From Corynebacterium glaucum (lineage in GTDB: Bacteria > Actinomycetota > Actinomycetes > Mycobacteriales > Mycobacteriaceae), in contig NZ_CP019688.1 in assembly GCF_002287505.1 (NCBI RefSeq), forward strand, positions 1,166,674-1,230,673: a stretch of DNA of 64,000 nucleotides, written 5' to 3'. A model generated the notes under the pieces. It ran no database searches. It was not told the origin of the DNA and saw nothing but the letters and a program-made list of their open reading frames with translations. Below are positions 18,757 to 26,662 of this stretch, one piece after another (within the stretch, counting starts at the first letter, position 1; each line of letters starts with the position of its first letter). Made by a program: the position numbers and the translations under genes.

Positions 18757-18807
18757 ATTCCGCGAGGCAGAAAAATTCCGCGGCGCAGAAAATTCCGCGA
18801 GGCGGAA
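18757..18807 (+). repeat. Three tandem 16-bp repeats after the HNH gene
   Basis: Units at 18757-18772, 18775-18790 and 18792-18807 read ATTCCGCGAGGCAGAA, ATTCCGCGGCGCAGAA and ATTCCGCGAGGCGGAA. The last is a perfect inverted repeat, ATTCCGC-GAG-GCGGAAT, and could also end transcription. A fourth copy lies upstream at 17151. Confidence 0.8.
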
Positions 18808-18826
18808 TAGGATTCCGGAGGGCAGG

Positions 18827-19306
18827 CTAGCGCTGAACGGTTCGGAGGCCGCGCATGAGCAGCTCGATGAGCTGGCCAACGACCATAGAGCCGATTGCGA
18901 TCGTCAGGATGACTGATGTTGCCTGGCTCGAGCCGCGAGAGCTCTGGGCCCAGTCACCCTCAGCGAGACCGTTGAACATCATCGAGGAGCCTTGCAGTTC
19001 TTGCTTGCTCAGTTCAATCGGGTTGGCCGTGTTCGGGATCGACGACCCGCGCGCCCAAGCGAGAGCAGCGTCGCGCGCCGGACCCGGCTCCATGCCCCTG
19101 GCGAGGTCAAGGAACATCTCGGAGCTGTTTACCGACTGCAGTGGGTTCTCTGCTGGGTTGATGTAGAGCGGATCGTTCGCGGGATCCAACTTCAAGTCTG
19201 CCGAAGAGGACGCGTCCTTGTTCTGTGCCGAGGCCATTGGCAGGGCAGTGGCAGAGGAGGCAACGAGTGCCGCGGCGACGATGCTGGAAACGAAAGATTT
19301 GCGCAT
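18827..19306 (-). CDS. Small exported protein with C-terminal membrane anchor
   Basis: 159 residues, not recognised. A signal peptide is clear: RKSFVSSIVAAALVASSATA with cleavage likely near residues 27-28 (ASA-QN). The mature part is polar, and residues about 132-152 (VILTIAIGSMVVGQLIELLM) form a hydrophobic C-terminal segment followed by positive charge. It sits head-to-tail behind the secreted metallophosphoesterase, which has the same signal-plus-anchor design, so they may function in the same envelope location. No cysteines suggest no disulfides. Confidence 0.8.
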   Translation of the reverse strand: MRKSFVSSIVAAALVASSATALPMASAQNKDASSSADLKLDPANDPLYINPAENPLQSVNSSEMFLDLARGMEPGPARDAALAWARGSSIPNTANPIELSKQELQGSSMMFNGLAEGDWAQSSRGSSQATSVILTIAIGSMVVGQLIELLMRGLRTVQR

Positions 19307-19344
19307 AGCCGAGATGATATCCGGCGGTATCGAAAAGCGCTCAA

Positions 19345-19388
19345 TCCCTCAGCACCTAGCTGTGATCTTGGAGCGTGATGCTGAGGGA
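19345..19388 (-). terminator. Hairpin after the metallophosphoesterase gene
   Basis: TCCCTCAGCA (19345-19354) and TGCTGAGGGA (19379-19388) form a perfect 10-bp stem between the two minus-strand genes. There is no long T run, so it may be a weak terminator or a processing/stability element. Confidence 0.6.
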
Positions 19389-19409
19389 AGAGCGGGCGAT
19401 AAGCGCGGC

Positions 19410-21599
19410 TTAGAAATTCAATCGCGCGGTGGCCTGCGACATTGCGTCGCGAATCGGCTGCGGGAGCGGCAGGGACGCAGAGTTGAACCAAACGACGCTG
19501 AGCATGCCGCCGATCGCCGCCAGGATCGCTGCCAGAACTCCGATGCCCAGAGCGACGGAGGAACCAACCGAAGCGCTTCCGTTGCGAGCATCGTGCTTGC
19601 CGGATCCGTCGGCACTCTTGTCGCCACCCTTCTCGCTGCTCTTGTCGCGGTCCTTGTCGTCCGGCGTCGAGGCCGACTCGCACTTAGTGCCGCGCGGAGC
19701 CGGAGTGCCGTCCGCCTTGAAGTAGATCTCCTGCACGTCGTCGTAGACGCGGCGCTCGACCTTGACCAGGTCGTAGTTCGAGTCAAGGACAGGGAAGAGG
19801 TAGACGGGTGAGGTGGTGAGCTTCGCGGTGATGTTCCCGTCGCAAAGCACTGGCTCGAAGTCCATCTCGAGGTGACCGTAGTGCTTGCCGCCGTCCTTGA
19901 GCTGGCGGACGCCGCTCTCGTCGTCGACCCACATTTCCGGCTCGTCGGATTGGGCCATCCACTCGCGGTAGGTGTTGAACTCGATGGGGACGACATTGCC
20001 GTCTTCGTCCGTGACACGGTAGTCGCCGCGCAGGCCGTCAGCTGCTACGCCGACGTCGAAGTTGTGGAAGCCGATACCGTCGCCGTCGGTGTCGATCCAG
20101 GAGCGCTCGAACATCTCGTCGTGACCCGAGATCACAGCAGCGACGCCGTACTTCTCAAACATCGGGGTGTAGATGCGCATCGGGGTGCCCGGCTGATCAT
20201 CGGGGTGCTCGGACGCGGTCGCCGTGCCGTGAACACCGGAGGAGTACGGCGAGTGGTGGAACTGGACGATGATGATCTGGCCTTGCTCGCGGGCGTCGGC
20301 AAGCTGCTTCTCGGCCCACACCCATTGTTCGGAGCCTTCGCTAAACGACGGCTGGTCCGTGTTGCCTGCCTCGCGGATTCCCTCCAGGGTGTACGCGGTG
20401 TTGGTGTCGGTGCCCCAATCGCCCTTCTTGTCGAAGAACTCCTTGTCGTTGCCGGCGATGGCCTTCCCCTTCTCGGCGTCCTTGTCCTCGTCGGGCTGAC
20501 CGTTGGTGGAGTCGAGGGTGATGATGGTGACTGGGCCGTGGTCGACGCGGTAGTAGGAGTCCTCGTGTGCGGGGTTGTCCGAGCCGAACGTGTCGAAGTA
20601 GGTCTGGTAGGCCTTGCGGCCCTTGTGGGAACCGAACGCAACGCCGTCGGTGTTGTAGCCGCCGTTGAGCGCGCCGAAGGTCTCCCAGTTGCCGATGGCG
20701 GTGAGCATCGGGGACGACGCGGCGAGGTCGCCGTGCTCGCCGGAGACGTAGCCCCAGAACTCATCCCAACCCGGCTGGTAGCCGGAGCCTTGCGCGAGGT
20801 CGCCGGTCACCATGAAGAGGTCAGGGTTGCGCTTCGCGATTGCATCCATGTTGTAGAGCATCGCCTCGTCCTGAGTGAGCGGGTAGCGCGGCTCCAGGAT
20901 GCCTTGGCGCTTGTCGCTGCCGAACTTCTCGAACCACTTTGAACCCTCGCCCGGGCGGTCCAGAGAACCCTCGGCGAAGGTGCGGTTGCGCTCCCACTCG
21001 CGCGCACCGTCGACCTTCGGACGACCGGCGGGTTCGGTCTCGGTGTCCGAGAACGCGATGATGCGGGTGCCGTCCCAGTTGTCCTTGGACGGGGCGGTGG
21101 TAAACGAGTTCTTGTAGGTGACGCCATCCAGGGTGACTGCGTAGTCGTACTTGGTACCCGGCGTGAGGTCGGAGAAGGTCACCGAGTACTTGTAGTTGTT
21201 GTTGGAGCGCAGCCAGTTCTCGCCCTCGAGGCCCTTGATCTTCTCCTCGTCGCGCTGGGCAACTTCAAGATCGGTGTAGCCGAGGTGCGGCTGGTTCTCG
21301 CCGGAGACCTCTGCGGTGCTCAGGGTGTTGCCGCCCTGGGAGAGGGTCACGGTGGCAGTGGTACCCATTTCGCCGAAGAAGTTCACTGACATCGTGGTTC
21401 TAGCCGGCTTCTGCAGGTACGGCTTGACGCGGAAACCGGGCTTCGGGTCGGTTGGGTGCTCGGCGACGTAGTTGAACGGGGCGACCGGTGCTCCTGCCGA
21501 TTCCTGTGCCTGTGCCTGTGCCATGGGGGTGAAGACGATGGAGGAGGCGACTGCTGCAGAAAGTGCTACTGCAGTCACTCGCTTGGATGTGCGCATCAT
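19410..21599 (-). CDS. Secreted calcineurin-like metallophosphoesterase with variant active site
   Basis: 729 residues. Signal peptide at 1-30 (cleavage near AQAQA), a purple-acid-phosphatase-like beta domain at about 55-170 (VSVTFSDLTPGTKYDYAVTL), then the phosphoesterase core: FSDTE (182-187), TGDLAQGSGY (265-274), GNWE (303-306), FHHSP (447-451) and GHDEMFER (492-499). A charged Lys/Asp/Ser linker and a membrane segment near 680-705 anchor the C-terminus. Compared with the usual DxG, GNHE and GHxH, three conserved positions differ (Trp for the catalytic His, Glu for a metal-binding His), so activity or metal use may be altered. RBS AAAGG lies 11 bases before the start. Confidence 0.88.
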   Translation of the reverse strand: MMRTSKRVTAVALSAAVASSIVFTPMAQAQAQESAGAPVAPFNYVAEHPTDPKPGFRVKPYLQKPARTTMSVNFFGEMGTTATVTLSQGGNTLSTAEVSGENQPHLGYTDLEVAQRDEEKIKGLEGENWLRSNNNYKYSVTFSDLTPGTKYDYAVTLDGVTYKNSFTTAPSKDNWDGTRIIAFSDTETEPAGRPKVDGAREWERNRTFAEGSLDRPGEGSKWFEKFGSDKRQGILEPRYPLTQDEAMLYNMDAIAKRNPDLFMVTGDLAQGSGYQPGWDEFWGYVSGEHGDLAASSPMLTAIGNWETFGALNGGYNTDGVAFGSHKGRKAYQTYFDTFGSDNPAHEDSYYRVDHGPVTIITLDSTNGQPDEDKDAEKGKAIAGNDKEFFDKKGDWGTDTNTAYTLEGIREAGNTDQPSFSEGSEQWVWAEKQLADAREQGQIIIVQFHHSPYSSGVHGTATASEHPDDQPGTPMRIYTPMFEKYGVAAVISGHDEMFERSWIDTDGDGIGFHNFDVGVAADGLRGDYRVTDEDGNVVPIEFNTYREWMAQSDEPEMWVDDESGVRQLKDGGKHYGHLEMDFEPVLCDGNITAKLTTSPVYLFPVLDSNYDLVKVERRVYDDVQEIYFKADGTPAPRGTKCESASTPDDKDRDKSSEKGGDKSADGSGKHDARNGSASVGSSVALGIGVLAAILAAIGGMLSVVWFNSASLPLPQPIRDAMSQATARLNF

Positions 21600-21723
21600 C
21601 TGGGATGACCTTTCACTGAGAAGGAACTGTGAACGGTTTTAGTTAAGGCTGGCAACGTTACAAACCCGTGGCCTGAGACTGAATTGTCGGTGAACCTCGG
21701 TTCCCTACGCCGTTTGCAGGCGA

Positions 21724-21753
21724 TTACGCGGGTCTGAGACGCTGCGCTACACT
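21724..21753 (+). promoter_or_regulatory. Promoter of the tRNA gene
   Basis: TTACGC (21724-21729) and TACACT (21748-21753) separated by 18 bases; the -10 box ends ten bases before the mature tRNA start. Confidence 0.5.
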
Positions 21754-21763
21754 CATTTGCCAT

Positions 21764-21837
21764 GCCCCAGTAGCCCAATTGGCAGAGGCAACGGATTCAA
21801 AACCCGTCCAGTGTGAGTTCGAGTCTCACCTGGGGCA
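21764..21837 (+). tRNA. tRNA-Leu (anticodon CAA)
   Basis: A full cloverleaf can be drawn: acceptor GCCCCAG/CTGGGGC, D arm with GCC...GGC, anticodon arm ACGG(A)-TTCAAAA-(C)CCGT, T arm GTGAG-TTCGAGT-CTCAC. The anticodon is CAA, reading UUG. The variable loop is only five bases, unlike the long arm of most leucine tRNAs, and the last anticodon-stem pair is A-C. CCA is not encoded (ACGA follows). A similar short-arm CAA tRNA is, to my recollection, present in other actinobacteria. Confidence 0.85.
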
Positions 21838-21934
21838 CGAATTTTTTTCTCCCCCTACCGCCCACGTGTTCATCGTGGTTGACTTTCAGTGGCCGAGTGG
21901 TGCCGGACACACAGAATTGGAGAGGCGGGGAGCC

Positions 21935-22660
21935 ATGACAGTCACAGGAACGAAACGCCGCGAGCTTCAAGCCGGTCAGGTCGAGCGCACGTACATCGTC
22001 GCGGACCGCGGCGAGCGTCCGGTGACGCGCGGGTGGTTCCACGTCGGTGCTGCAATGGCCTTTGCTCTCGCCTCGGCCGTGCTCATCACGTTCTCGTGGA
22101 TGACGCTGCGGTGGCCGGAGGCGCTAGGCGTCACCATCTACGGCGCAGGCATCATCACGCTTTTCGGGGTCTCCGGCATGTACCACCGCTGGCCGTGGCG
22201 TTCAGCGTCCACTGTGCAGTGGTGGCGTCGCGCCGACCATGCGACCATCGCCGTCTTCATCGCGGCCACCTACACACCGCTGTGCGTGATCGCTTTCGAG
22301 CCGCGCACGGCAGGAATCATGCTCGCCGTCGCTTGGGGCGGAGCGATCCTCGGCGCGATCCTCAACTTGGTGTGGATCAATCATCCGCGCTGGCTGGACC
22401 TCGTTGTGTACATCGGCCTCGGCTGGATCATCGTCCCGCTCGTGCCCACCTTGTGGGCTGGAACCGGCCCGGTGGTTGTCACCCTCATCTTCCTCGGCGG
22501 CGTGATCTACACCCTCGGCGCGCTGGTCTACGGCTTCAAATGGCCGGGCCGCGACGCGCGCTACTACGGCTACCACGAGCACTTTCACACCGCGACCATC
22601 GTCGCCGCGATCTTGCATCTTGTCGCTGTCTGGATGGTGGTTGTCGCGGCAGGCAACTAG
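21935..22660 (+). CDS. Hemolysin III / PAQR family membrane protein
   Basis: 241 residues, seven predicted membrane spans. The family hallmarks are conserved: GVSGMYHRWPW with its His, RRADHATIAVFIAATYTP, and near the C-terminus YGYHEHFHTATIVAAILH with the metal-binding His residues. Bacterial members were named hemolysin III, but their physiological role, possibly membrane lipid homeostasis, is not settled. The ATG has GGAGAGGCGGGGAG upstream. polA follows 15 bases later but appears to have its own start signal. Confidence 0.92.
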   Translation: MTVTGTKRRELQAGQVERTYIVADRGERPVTRGWFHVGAAMAFALASAVLITFSWMTLRWPEALGVTIYGAGIITLFGVSGMYHRWPWRSASTVQWWRRADHATIAVFIAATYTPLCVIAFEPRTAGIMLAVAWGGAILGAILNLVWINHPRWLDLVVYIGLGWIIVPLVPTLWAGTGPVVVTLIFLGGVIYTLGALVYGFKWPGRDARYYGYHEHFHTATIVAAILHLVAVWMVVVAAGN

Positions 22661-22675
22661 CTAGACTGGTCGGCC

Positions 22676-25321
22676 ATGACCACCAAGCGCCTCCTGCTTA
22701 TCGACGGCCACTCGATGGCCTTCCGAGCCTTTTACGCCCTGCCGGTGGAAAACTTCTCCACCTCGGGCGGCCAGCACACGAACGCCGTTTACGGCTTCCT
22801 TTCCATGCTGGCCAACATCCTCGCGGAGGAGCAGCCGACCCACATGGCGGTTGCCTTCGACGTCGGGCGCAAAACCTTCCGCACCGAGAAGTTTCCCGAG
22901 TACAAAGCCCAGCGCGAGGCCGCACCACCCGAGTTCAAGGGCCAGGTGCCGATTATCGAGGACCTGCTCGGCAACCTCGGCATCGTCACGCTCAGCAAAG
23001 AGAACTACGAAGCCGACGACATCCTCGCCACCCTCACGACAGAAGCCAAGCAGGAGGGGGATTTCGAAGTCATCATCGTCACCGGAGACAGGGATTATCT
23101 CCAGCTTGTCGACGGCTCGACCACCGTGCTTTACCCAACCCGCGGCGTGTCTACCATCACCCGCTTCACGCCGGACGAGGTTGAGAAGAAGTACGGCCTG
23201 ACGCCCGCGCAGTACCCGGACTACGCCGCGCTGCGCGGTGATCCGTCGGATAACCTGCCCGGCATCCCGAAGGTGGGGGAGAAGACCGCGGCGAAGTGGA
23301 TCACGCAGTACGAGACCCTCGACCGCCTCATCGAGCACGCGGACGAGATCAAGGGCATGGCCGGAGATAACTTCCGCGAACGCATCGACCAGGTGCGCTT
23401 GAACCGCGAGCTGACCCAGATGGAGACCGACGTCGAGCTGCCGGTCGGGCCGAACGAGCTGCAGATGAAGCCGGCGGAGGTCGGGGTGGTCGCGGAGGCA
23501 TTCGACAACCTCGAGTTCGGCACCAACCTGCGCGAGCGCGTGCTGGCATCCGTCGAGACGACCGGCGAGGAGTCCGAGAACGCTGACACCGTTGAGCTGC
23601 CGGACGTGGTTGTGGAGGACGCCCCGCTCGACGAGTGGCTCGCTGCCCGGGAGGGCGAAGGACTCGCTCTGTATCTCTCCGGCACTCCGGCGCCGGGGCA
23701 GGGTGATGTCGTGGCGCTCGCGATCGTCGATAAGCAACGAAAAGCTCTGCAGCGAGATGCGAGCGACCTTTCCCCGAGCGAGGATGCGGCGCTGAAGGCG
23801 TGGGCGGAGTCGGATGCGCCGAAGTTCCTGCACGAGGCGAAGGCGGCGTTCCACATGCTGCAAGGGCGTGGGATTACGCTGCGCGGCATTGCGCACGACA
23901 CGACGATTGCGGCGTATTTGCTGCGGCCGGGCCAGCGCACGTACGCGCTTGAGGATGTGTACCAGCGGCACCTGAAGAAGCAGCTTGTCATCGGCGGCGA
24001 CCAGCTCAGTCTGCTTGGCGATACCTCTTTGACTGATGCCGCGGCCGCAGTGATGGAGCTCTCCGCGGCGCTGGCTGAGCAGCTGCGCGAGATCGATTCT
24101 TACGAGCTCTACTCCGACCTGGAGCTGCCGCTGATCAGCATTCTTGCGGGGATGGAGCACGCTGGCATCGCGGTCAATCTCGAGGTGCTCGAGGGGTTGC
24201 ACAAGGACTATGTGCACAAGGTTGCGCAGGTCGAAGAAGATGCTCGTTTGCTTGTCGACGAGCCCACGTTGAACCTCTCCAGCCCCAAGCAGCTCTCGGT
24301 GGTGTTGTTTGATAAGCTCGACCTTCCGAAGACGAAGAAGACCAAGACCGGGTACTCGACGGCCGCGGGCGAGATCGAAGCGCTGGCCGAGAAACACCCG
24401 CATCCGTTCTTGGACCACCTGTTGGCGCACCGCGAGTACCAGAAGATGAAGTCCACGATTGAGGGGCTGATCAAGACGGTGCAGCCGGACGGGCGCATCC
24501 ACACCACGTTCAACCAGACTGTCGCCTCCACCGGGCGCTTAAGCTCCGCCGAGCCGAACCTGCAGAACATTCCGGTGCGCACGGAGGCGGGTCGGATGAT
24601 CCGCTCGGCCTTTGAGGTTGGCGAGGGCTACGAGTGCCTGCTGACGGCCGACTACAGCCAGATTGAAATGCGCGTGATGGCGCACCTGAGCCAGGACACG
24701 GGGCTGATCGAGGCGTACCGAGCGGGGGAGGACCTGCACAACTTCGTCGGTTCGCGCGTGTTCGACGTGCCGATTGATCAGGTGACGCCGGAGCTGCGTC
24801 GTCGCGTGAAGGCGATGTCCTACGGCCTGGTGTACGGGTTGTCGGCGTTTGGTTTGTCCAACCAGCTGAACATCCCTGCGGGCGAGGCGAAGCAGATCAT
24901 GGAGGCTTACTTTGAGCGTTTCGGTGGAGTGAAGCGCTACCTGGACGAGGTGGTGGAGCAGGCGCGTCGAGACGGATACACCTCGACCGTGTTTGGCCGC
25001 CGGCGCTACCTACCGGAGCTCACCTCGGACAATCGAATTGCGAGAGAGAACGCGGAGCGCGCCGCGTTGAACGCGCCGATTCAGGGTACGGCGGCGGACA
25101 TTATCAAGGTGGCGATGATCCGGGTGGACAAGGCGCTGCGTGAGTATGAGTCGCGGGTGCTGCTCCAGGTGCACGACGAGCTGGTCGTTGAAGTTGCGCC
25201 CGGGGAGTTGGATGAGGTGCAGACGATTGTCGAGCGCGAGATGGACGGGGCCATTGAACTGCTCGTGCCGCTAGAGGTCTCTGCCGGCACCGGGTCGAAC
25301 TGGGACGAGGCGGCGCACTAG
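22676..25321 (+). CDS. polA: DNA polymerase I
   Basis: 881 residues. N-terminal 5'-nuclease domain (LIDGHSMAFRAFYALP, EADDILATLT, VTGDRDYLQLVDG); a central 3'-5' exonuclease-like domain (about 315-500) in which I cannot find the DxE catalytic motif, so proofreading is probably absent as in mycobacterial PolA; and the polymerase: motif A DYSQIEMRVMAHL, motif B RRRVKAMSYGLVYGLSAFG, motif C LLQVHDELVVE. TAGACT (22662-22667) ends eight bases before the ATG, suggesting a leaderless mRNA. Fills repair gaps and removes primers. Confidence 0.98.
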   Translation: MTTKRLLLIDGHSMAFRAFYALPVENFSTSGGQHTNAVYGFLSMLANILAEEQPTHMAVAFDVGRKTFRTEKFPEYKAQREAAPPEFKGQVPIIEDLLGNLGIVTLSKENYEADDILATLTTEAKQEGDFEVIIVTGDRDYLQLVDGSTTVLYPTRGVSTITRFTPDEVEKKYGLTPAQYPDYAALRGDPSDNLPGIPKVGEKTAAKWITQYETLDRLIEHADEIKGMAGDNFRERIDQVRLNRELTQMETDVELPVGPNELQMKPAEVGVVAEAFDNLEFGTNLRERVLASVETTGEESENADTVELPDVVVEDAPLDEWLAAREGEGLALYLSGTPAPGQGDVVALAIVDKQRKALQRDASDLSPSEDAALKAWAESDAPKFLHEAKAAFHMLQGRGITLRGIAHDTTIAAYLLRPGQRTYALEDVYQRHLKKQLVIGGDQLSLLGDTSLTDAAAAVMELSAALAEQLREIDSYELYSDLELPLISILAGMEHAGIAVNLEVLEGLHKDYVHKVAQVEEDARLLVDEPTLNLSSPKQLSVVLFDKLDLPKTKKTKTGYSTAAGEIEALAEKHPHPFLDHLLAHREYQKMKSTIEGLIKTVQPDGRIHTTFNQTVASTGRLSSAEPNLQNIPVRTEAGRMIRSAFEVGEGYECLLTADYSQIEMRVMAHLSQDTGLIEAYRAGEDLHNFVGSRVFDVPIDQVTPELRRRVKAMSYGLVYGLSAFGLSNQLNIPAGEAKQIMEAYFERFGGVKRYLDEVVEQARRDGYTSTVFGRRRYLPELTSDNRIARENAERAALNAPIQGTAADIIKVAMIRVDKALREYESRVLLQVHDELVVEVAPGELDEVQTIVEREMDGAIELLVPLEVSAGTGSNWDEAAH
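22696..22706 (+). repeat. GCTTATCGACG word, copy 3
   Basis: Near the start of polA, read as CTG CTT ATC GAC GGC. Confidence 0.9.
23725..23735 (-). repeat. GCTTATCGACG word, copy 4
   Basis: Inside polA on the complementary strand; the gene reads ATC GTC GAT AAG CAA. Inverted relative to copy 3, 1 kb away. Confidence 0.9.
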
Positions 25322-25351
25322 ACGACGCGCGCTGGCTGCGTTGTGAAATGT

Positions 25352-25399
25352 TTCGAGGCGGGTAGTGGCGGCCCCCATTCCCGCACTACCCGCCTCGAA
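25352..25399. terminator. 16-bp perfect inverted repeat downstream of polA
   Basis: TTCGAGGCGGGTAGTG (25352-25367) and its exact complement at 25384-25399 enclose a 16-base loop. It lies 31 bases after polA and before the convergent methyltransferase, so could end transcription from both sides, though neither side has a T run. Confidence 0.6.
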
Positions 25400-25695
25400 T
25401 GCGGCCACCCACCCAGATGCCGCACCCCCGGTACTACCTATTCTCTTTTCCCTCAGGCCCCCCTCCCGAGGCGGCTCCGGACCCGCGCGGTGTACGGACG
25501 CTGAGCCTTAGATTTCAGCTCCTTGCTCCCGTGTTTCCGAAGCTAGCTTGAATGCTAAATAAACCCTAAGAATCTGTCTATCGGAAGCTGAGTAAGATTC
25601 CCTGGCCGGCGGGGAAAGGCGCACCGGAGAGTTATGAATTAGCAGGGGAAACGTAACCGTTTCGTGATGTTACGAGGGGGTAGACAGCGGGGGGT
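25400..25695. other. Intergenic stretch between convergent polA and methyltransferase
   Basis: No convincing gene. The left part is C-rich; 25540-25600 is markedly AT-rich (TTGAATGCTAAATAAACCC) and holds the palindrome AAGCTAGCTT; 25650-25675 contains CGTAAC and GTTACG as an inverted pair 11 bases apart. I compared it by eye with ydaO, cobalamin, SAM, glycine and 6C RNA patterns without a match. A small RNA is possible but unproven. Confidence 0.5.
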
Positions 25696-26451
25696 TTAGC
25701 CTGACTTGAAGGTGACGAAGATTGCGGTGCCCGGGAAGAGCGCGCCGCGCTCGGGCGACCATTGGCCCCAGGTCTCGGTGAGTTCAGCGGGCCACTGCGG
25801 CTCGATGACGTCGGCCAGCCAGAACCCGGCCATTCCGAGCGCGCGAACCCAGTCGCCGAACGTGCGGTGGTACTCCGCATATGTGAGCTCGCCATCCTCG
25901 TCGCGCTCCTCGTAGACGCGGTCGAAGTAGCTGATCTCGGCTGTCAGCGAGGTGGGATCGTCGGGAAAGATCCAACGCATCGGGTGGGTGACGGAGAAGA
26001 CGAAGCGCCCGCCGGGGCGCAGGACCCGGGACACCTCCGCAAGGGCCGTTTGGATGTCGGGCACAAATGGCAGGGCGCCGAACGCCGAGAACGCGACGTC
26101 GAAGGCGGCGTCGCGAAACGGCATGTGCAGCACGTCCGCTTGGACGAGGGCGGGGCCGGTGTTGGCTCGGCGGAGCATCTCGCCTGAGATGTCGAACGCC
26201 GCGACGAATCCGACGCCGTCCCGGGCAAGCCACGAAGCGCAGGGGGCGGAACCGCAGCCGATTTCAAGGACTGCGGCGGAAGAGACGTCGCCAAGCAAGC
26301 GGAGCTCCTGCTCGCTGAGCATTTCTGGCGACCAGTAGAAGCTACTGAGATACTCTGAGTGCTCGGCGTGGTAGCGCTCGGCGTCGGAGTCCCAGAACGT
26401 GCGATTCGCCTGCGACGGTGAGCGACCGAAACTGCTGCTTGGCTCGGGCAT
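25696..26451 (-). CDS. Class I SAM-dependent methyltransferase
   Basis: 251 residues. The SAM-binding loop VLEIGCGSAPCASWLARDG (near 60-78), the acidic VAAFDISGEMLRRA, the PPV-like FSAFGALPFVPD and LAEVSRVLRPGGRFVFSV are standard for the Methyltransf_11 group (ubiquinone/menaquinone-type small-molecule enzymes). The substrate cannot be inferred. GAAGGAG is present 13 bases before the ATG, rather far. Encoded on the minus strand between polA and rpsA, both on plus. Confidence 0.9.
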   Translation of the reverse strand: MPEPSSSFGRSPSQANRTFWDSDAERYHAEHSEYLSSFYWSPEMLSEQELRLLGDVSSAAVLEIGCGSAPCASWLARDGVGFVAAFDISGEMLRRANTGPALVQADVLHMPFRDAAFDVAFSAFGALPFVPDIQTALAEVSRVLRPGGRFVFSVTHPMRWIFPDDPTSLTAEISYFDRVYEERDEDGELTYAEYHRTFGDWVRALGMAGFWLADVIEPQWPAELTETWGQWSPERGALFPGTAIFVTFKSG

Positions 26452-26576
26452 CGGCGGGCCGAATCTCCTTCGAACTTGTTTTGCTTTAGCTGGGGAAAGT
26501 CATTAGGGTTTCAGGGGCGTATCTATGCGTCGGGGTGGCTAAAGCCGTAATAGGAGGGCTTTGCCGTTCCAGTCGT

Positions 26577-26637
26577 GAGATCGTATCCCGAGGTCAAGCT
26601 TAGGTTCGAGAGATGCGCTTCTGTCAATCACGATCTC
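26577..26637 (+). promoter_or_regulatory. Structured leader of rpsA
   Basis: GAGATCGT (26577-26584) can pair with ACGATCTC (26630-26637) to make a long-range 8-bp stem ending 25 bases before the rpsA ATG. Upstream, TTGCCG and TATCCC are 17 bases apart, a possible promoter. S1 in other bacteria binds its own leader; the same is inferred here only. Confidence 0.35.
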
Positions 26638-26662
26638 CTATTTCTTCGGAGCACATACACTT

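Noticed and set aside
18757-18807. Tandem short repeats considered as a CRISPR array
   Set aside because: Units are 16 bases with one- or two-base gaps and no spacers; no cas genes are in the window.
23620-24200. Active proofreading domain in PolA
   Set aside because: No DxE motif was found in the exonuclease-like region.
22661-24502. 613-residue open frame antisense to polA
   Set aside because: It lacks family features and mirrors polA codon structure; a GC-rich shadow frame, like the long antisense frames in argJ, argD, argG and pheT.
25500-25695. Known riboswitch after polA
   Set aside because: No conserved core of ydaO, cobalamin, SAM, glycine or TPP elements was recognised, and no plus-strand gene lies directly downstream.
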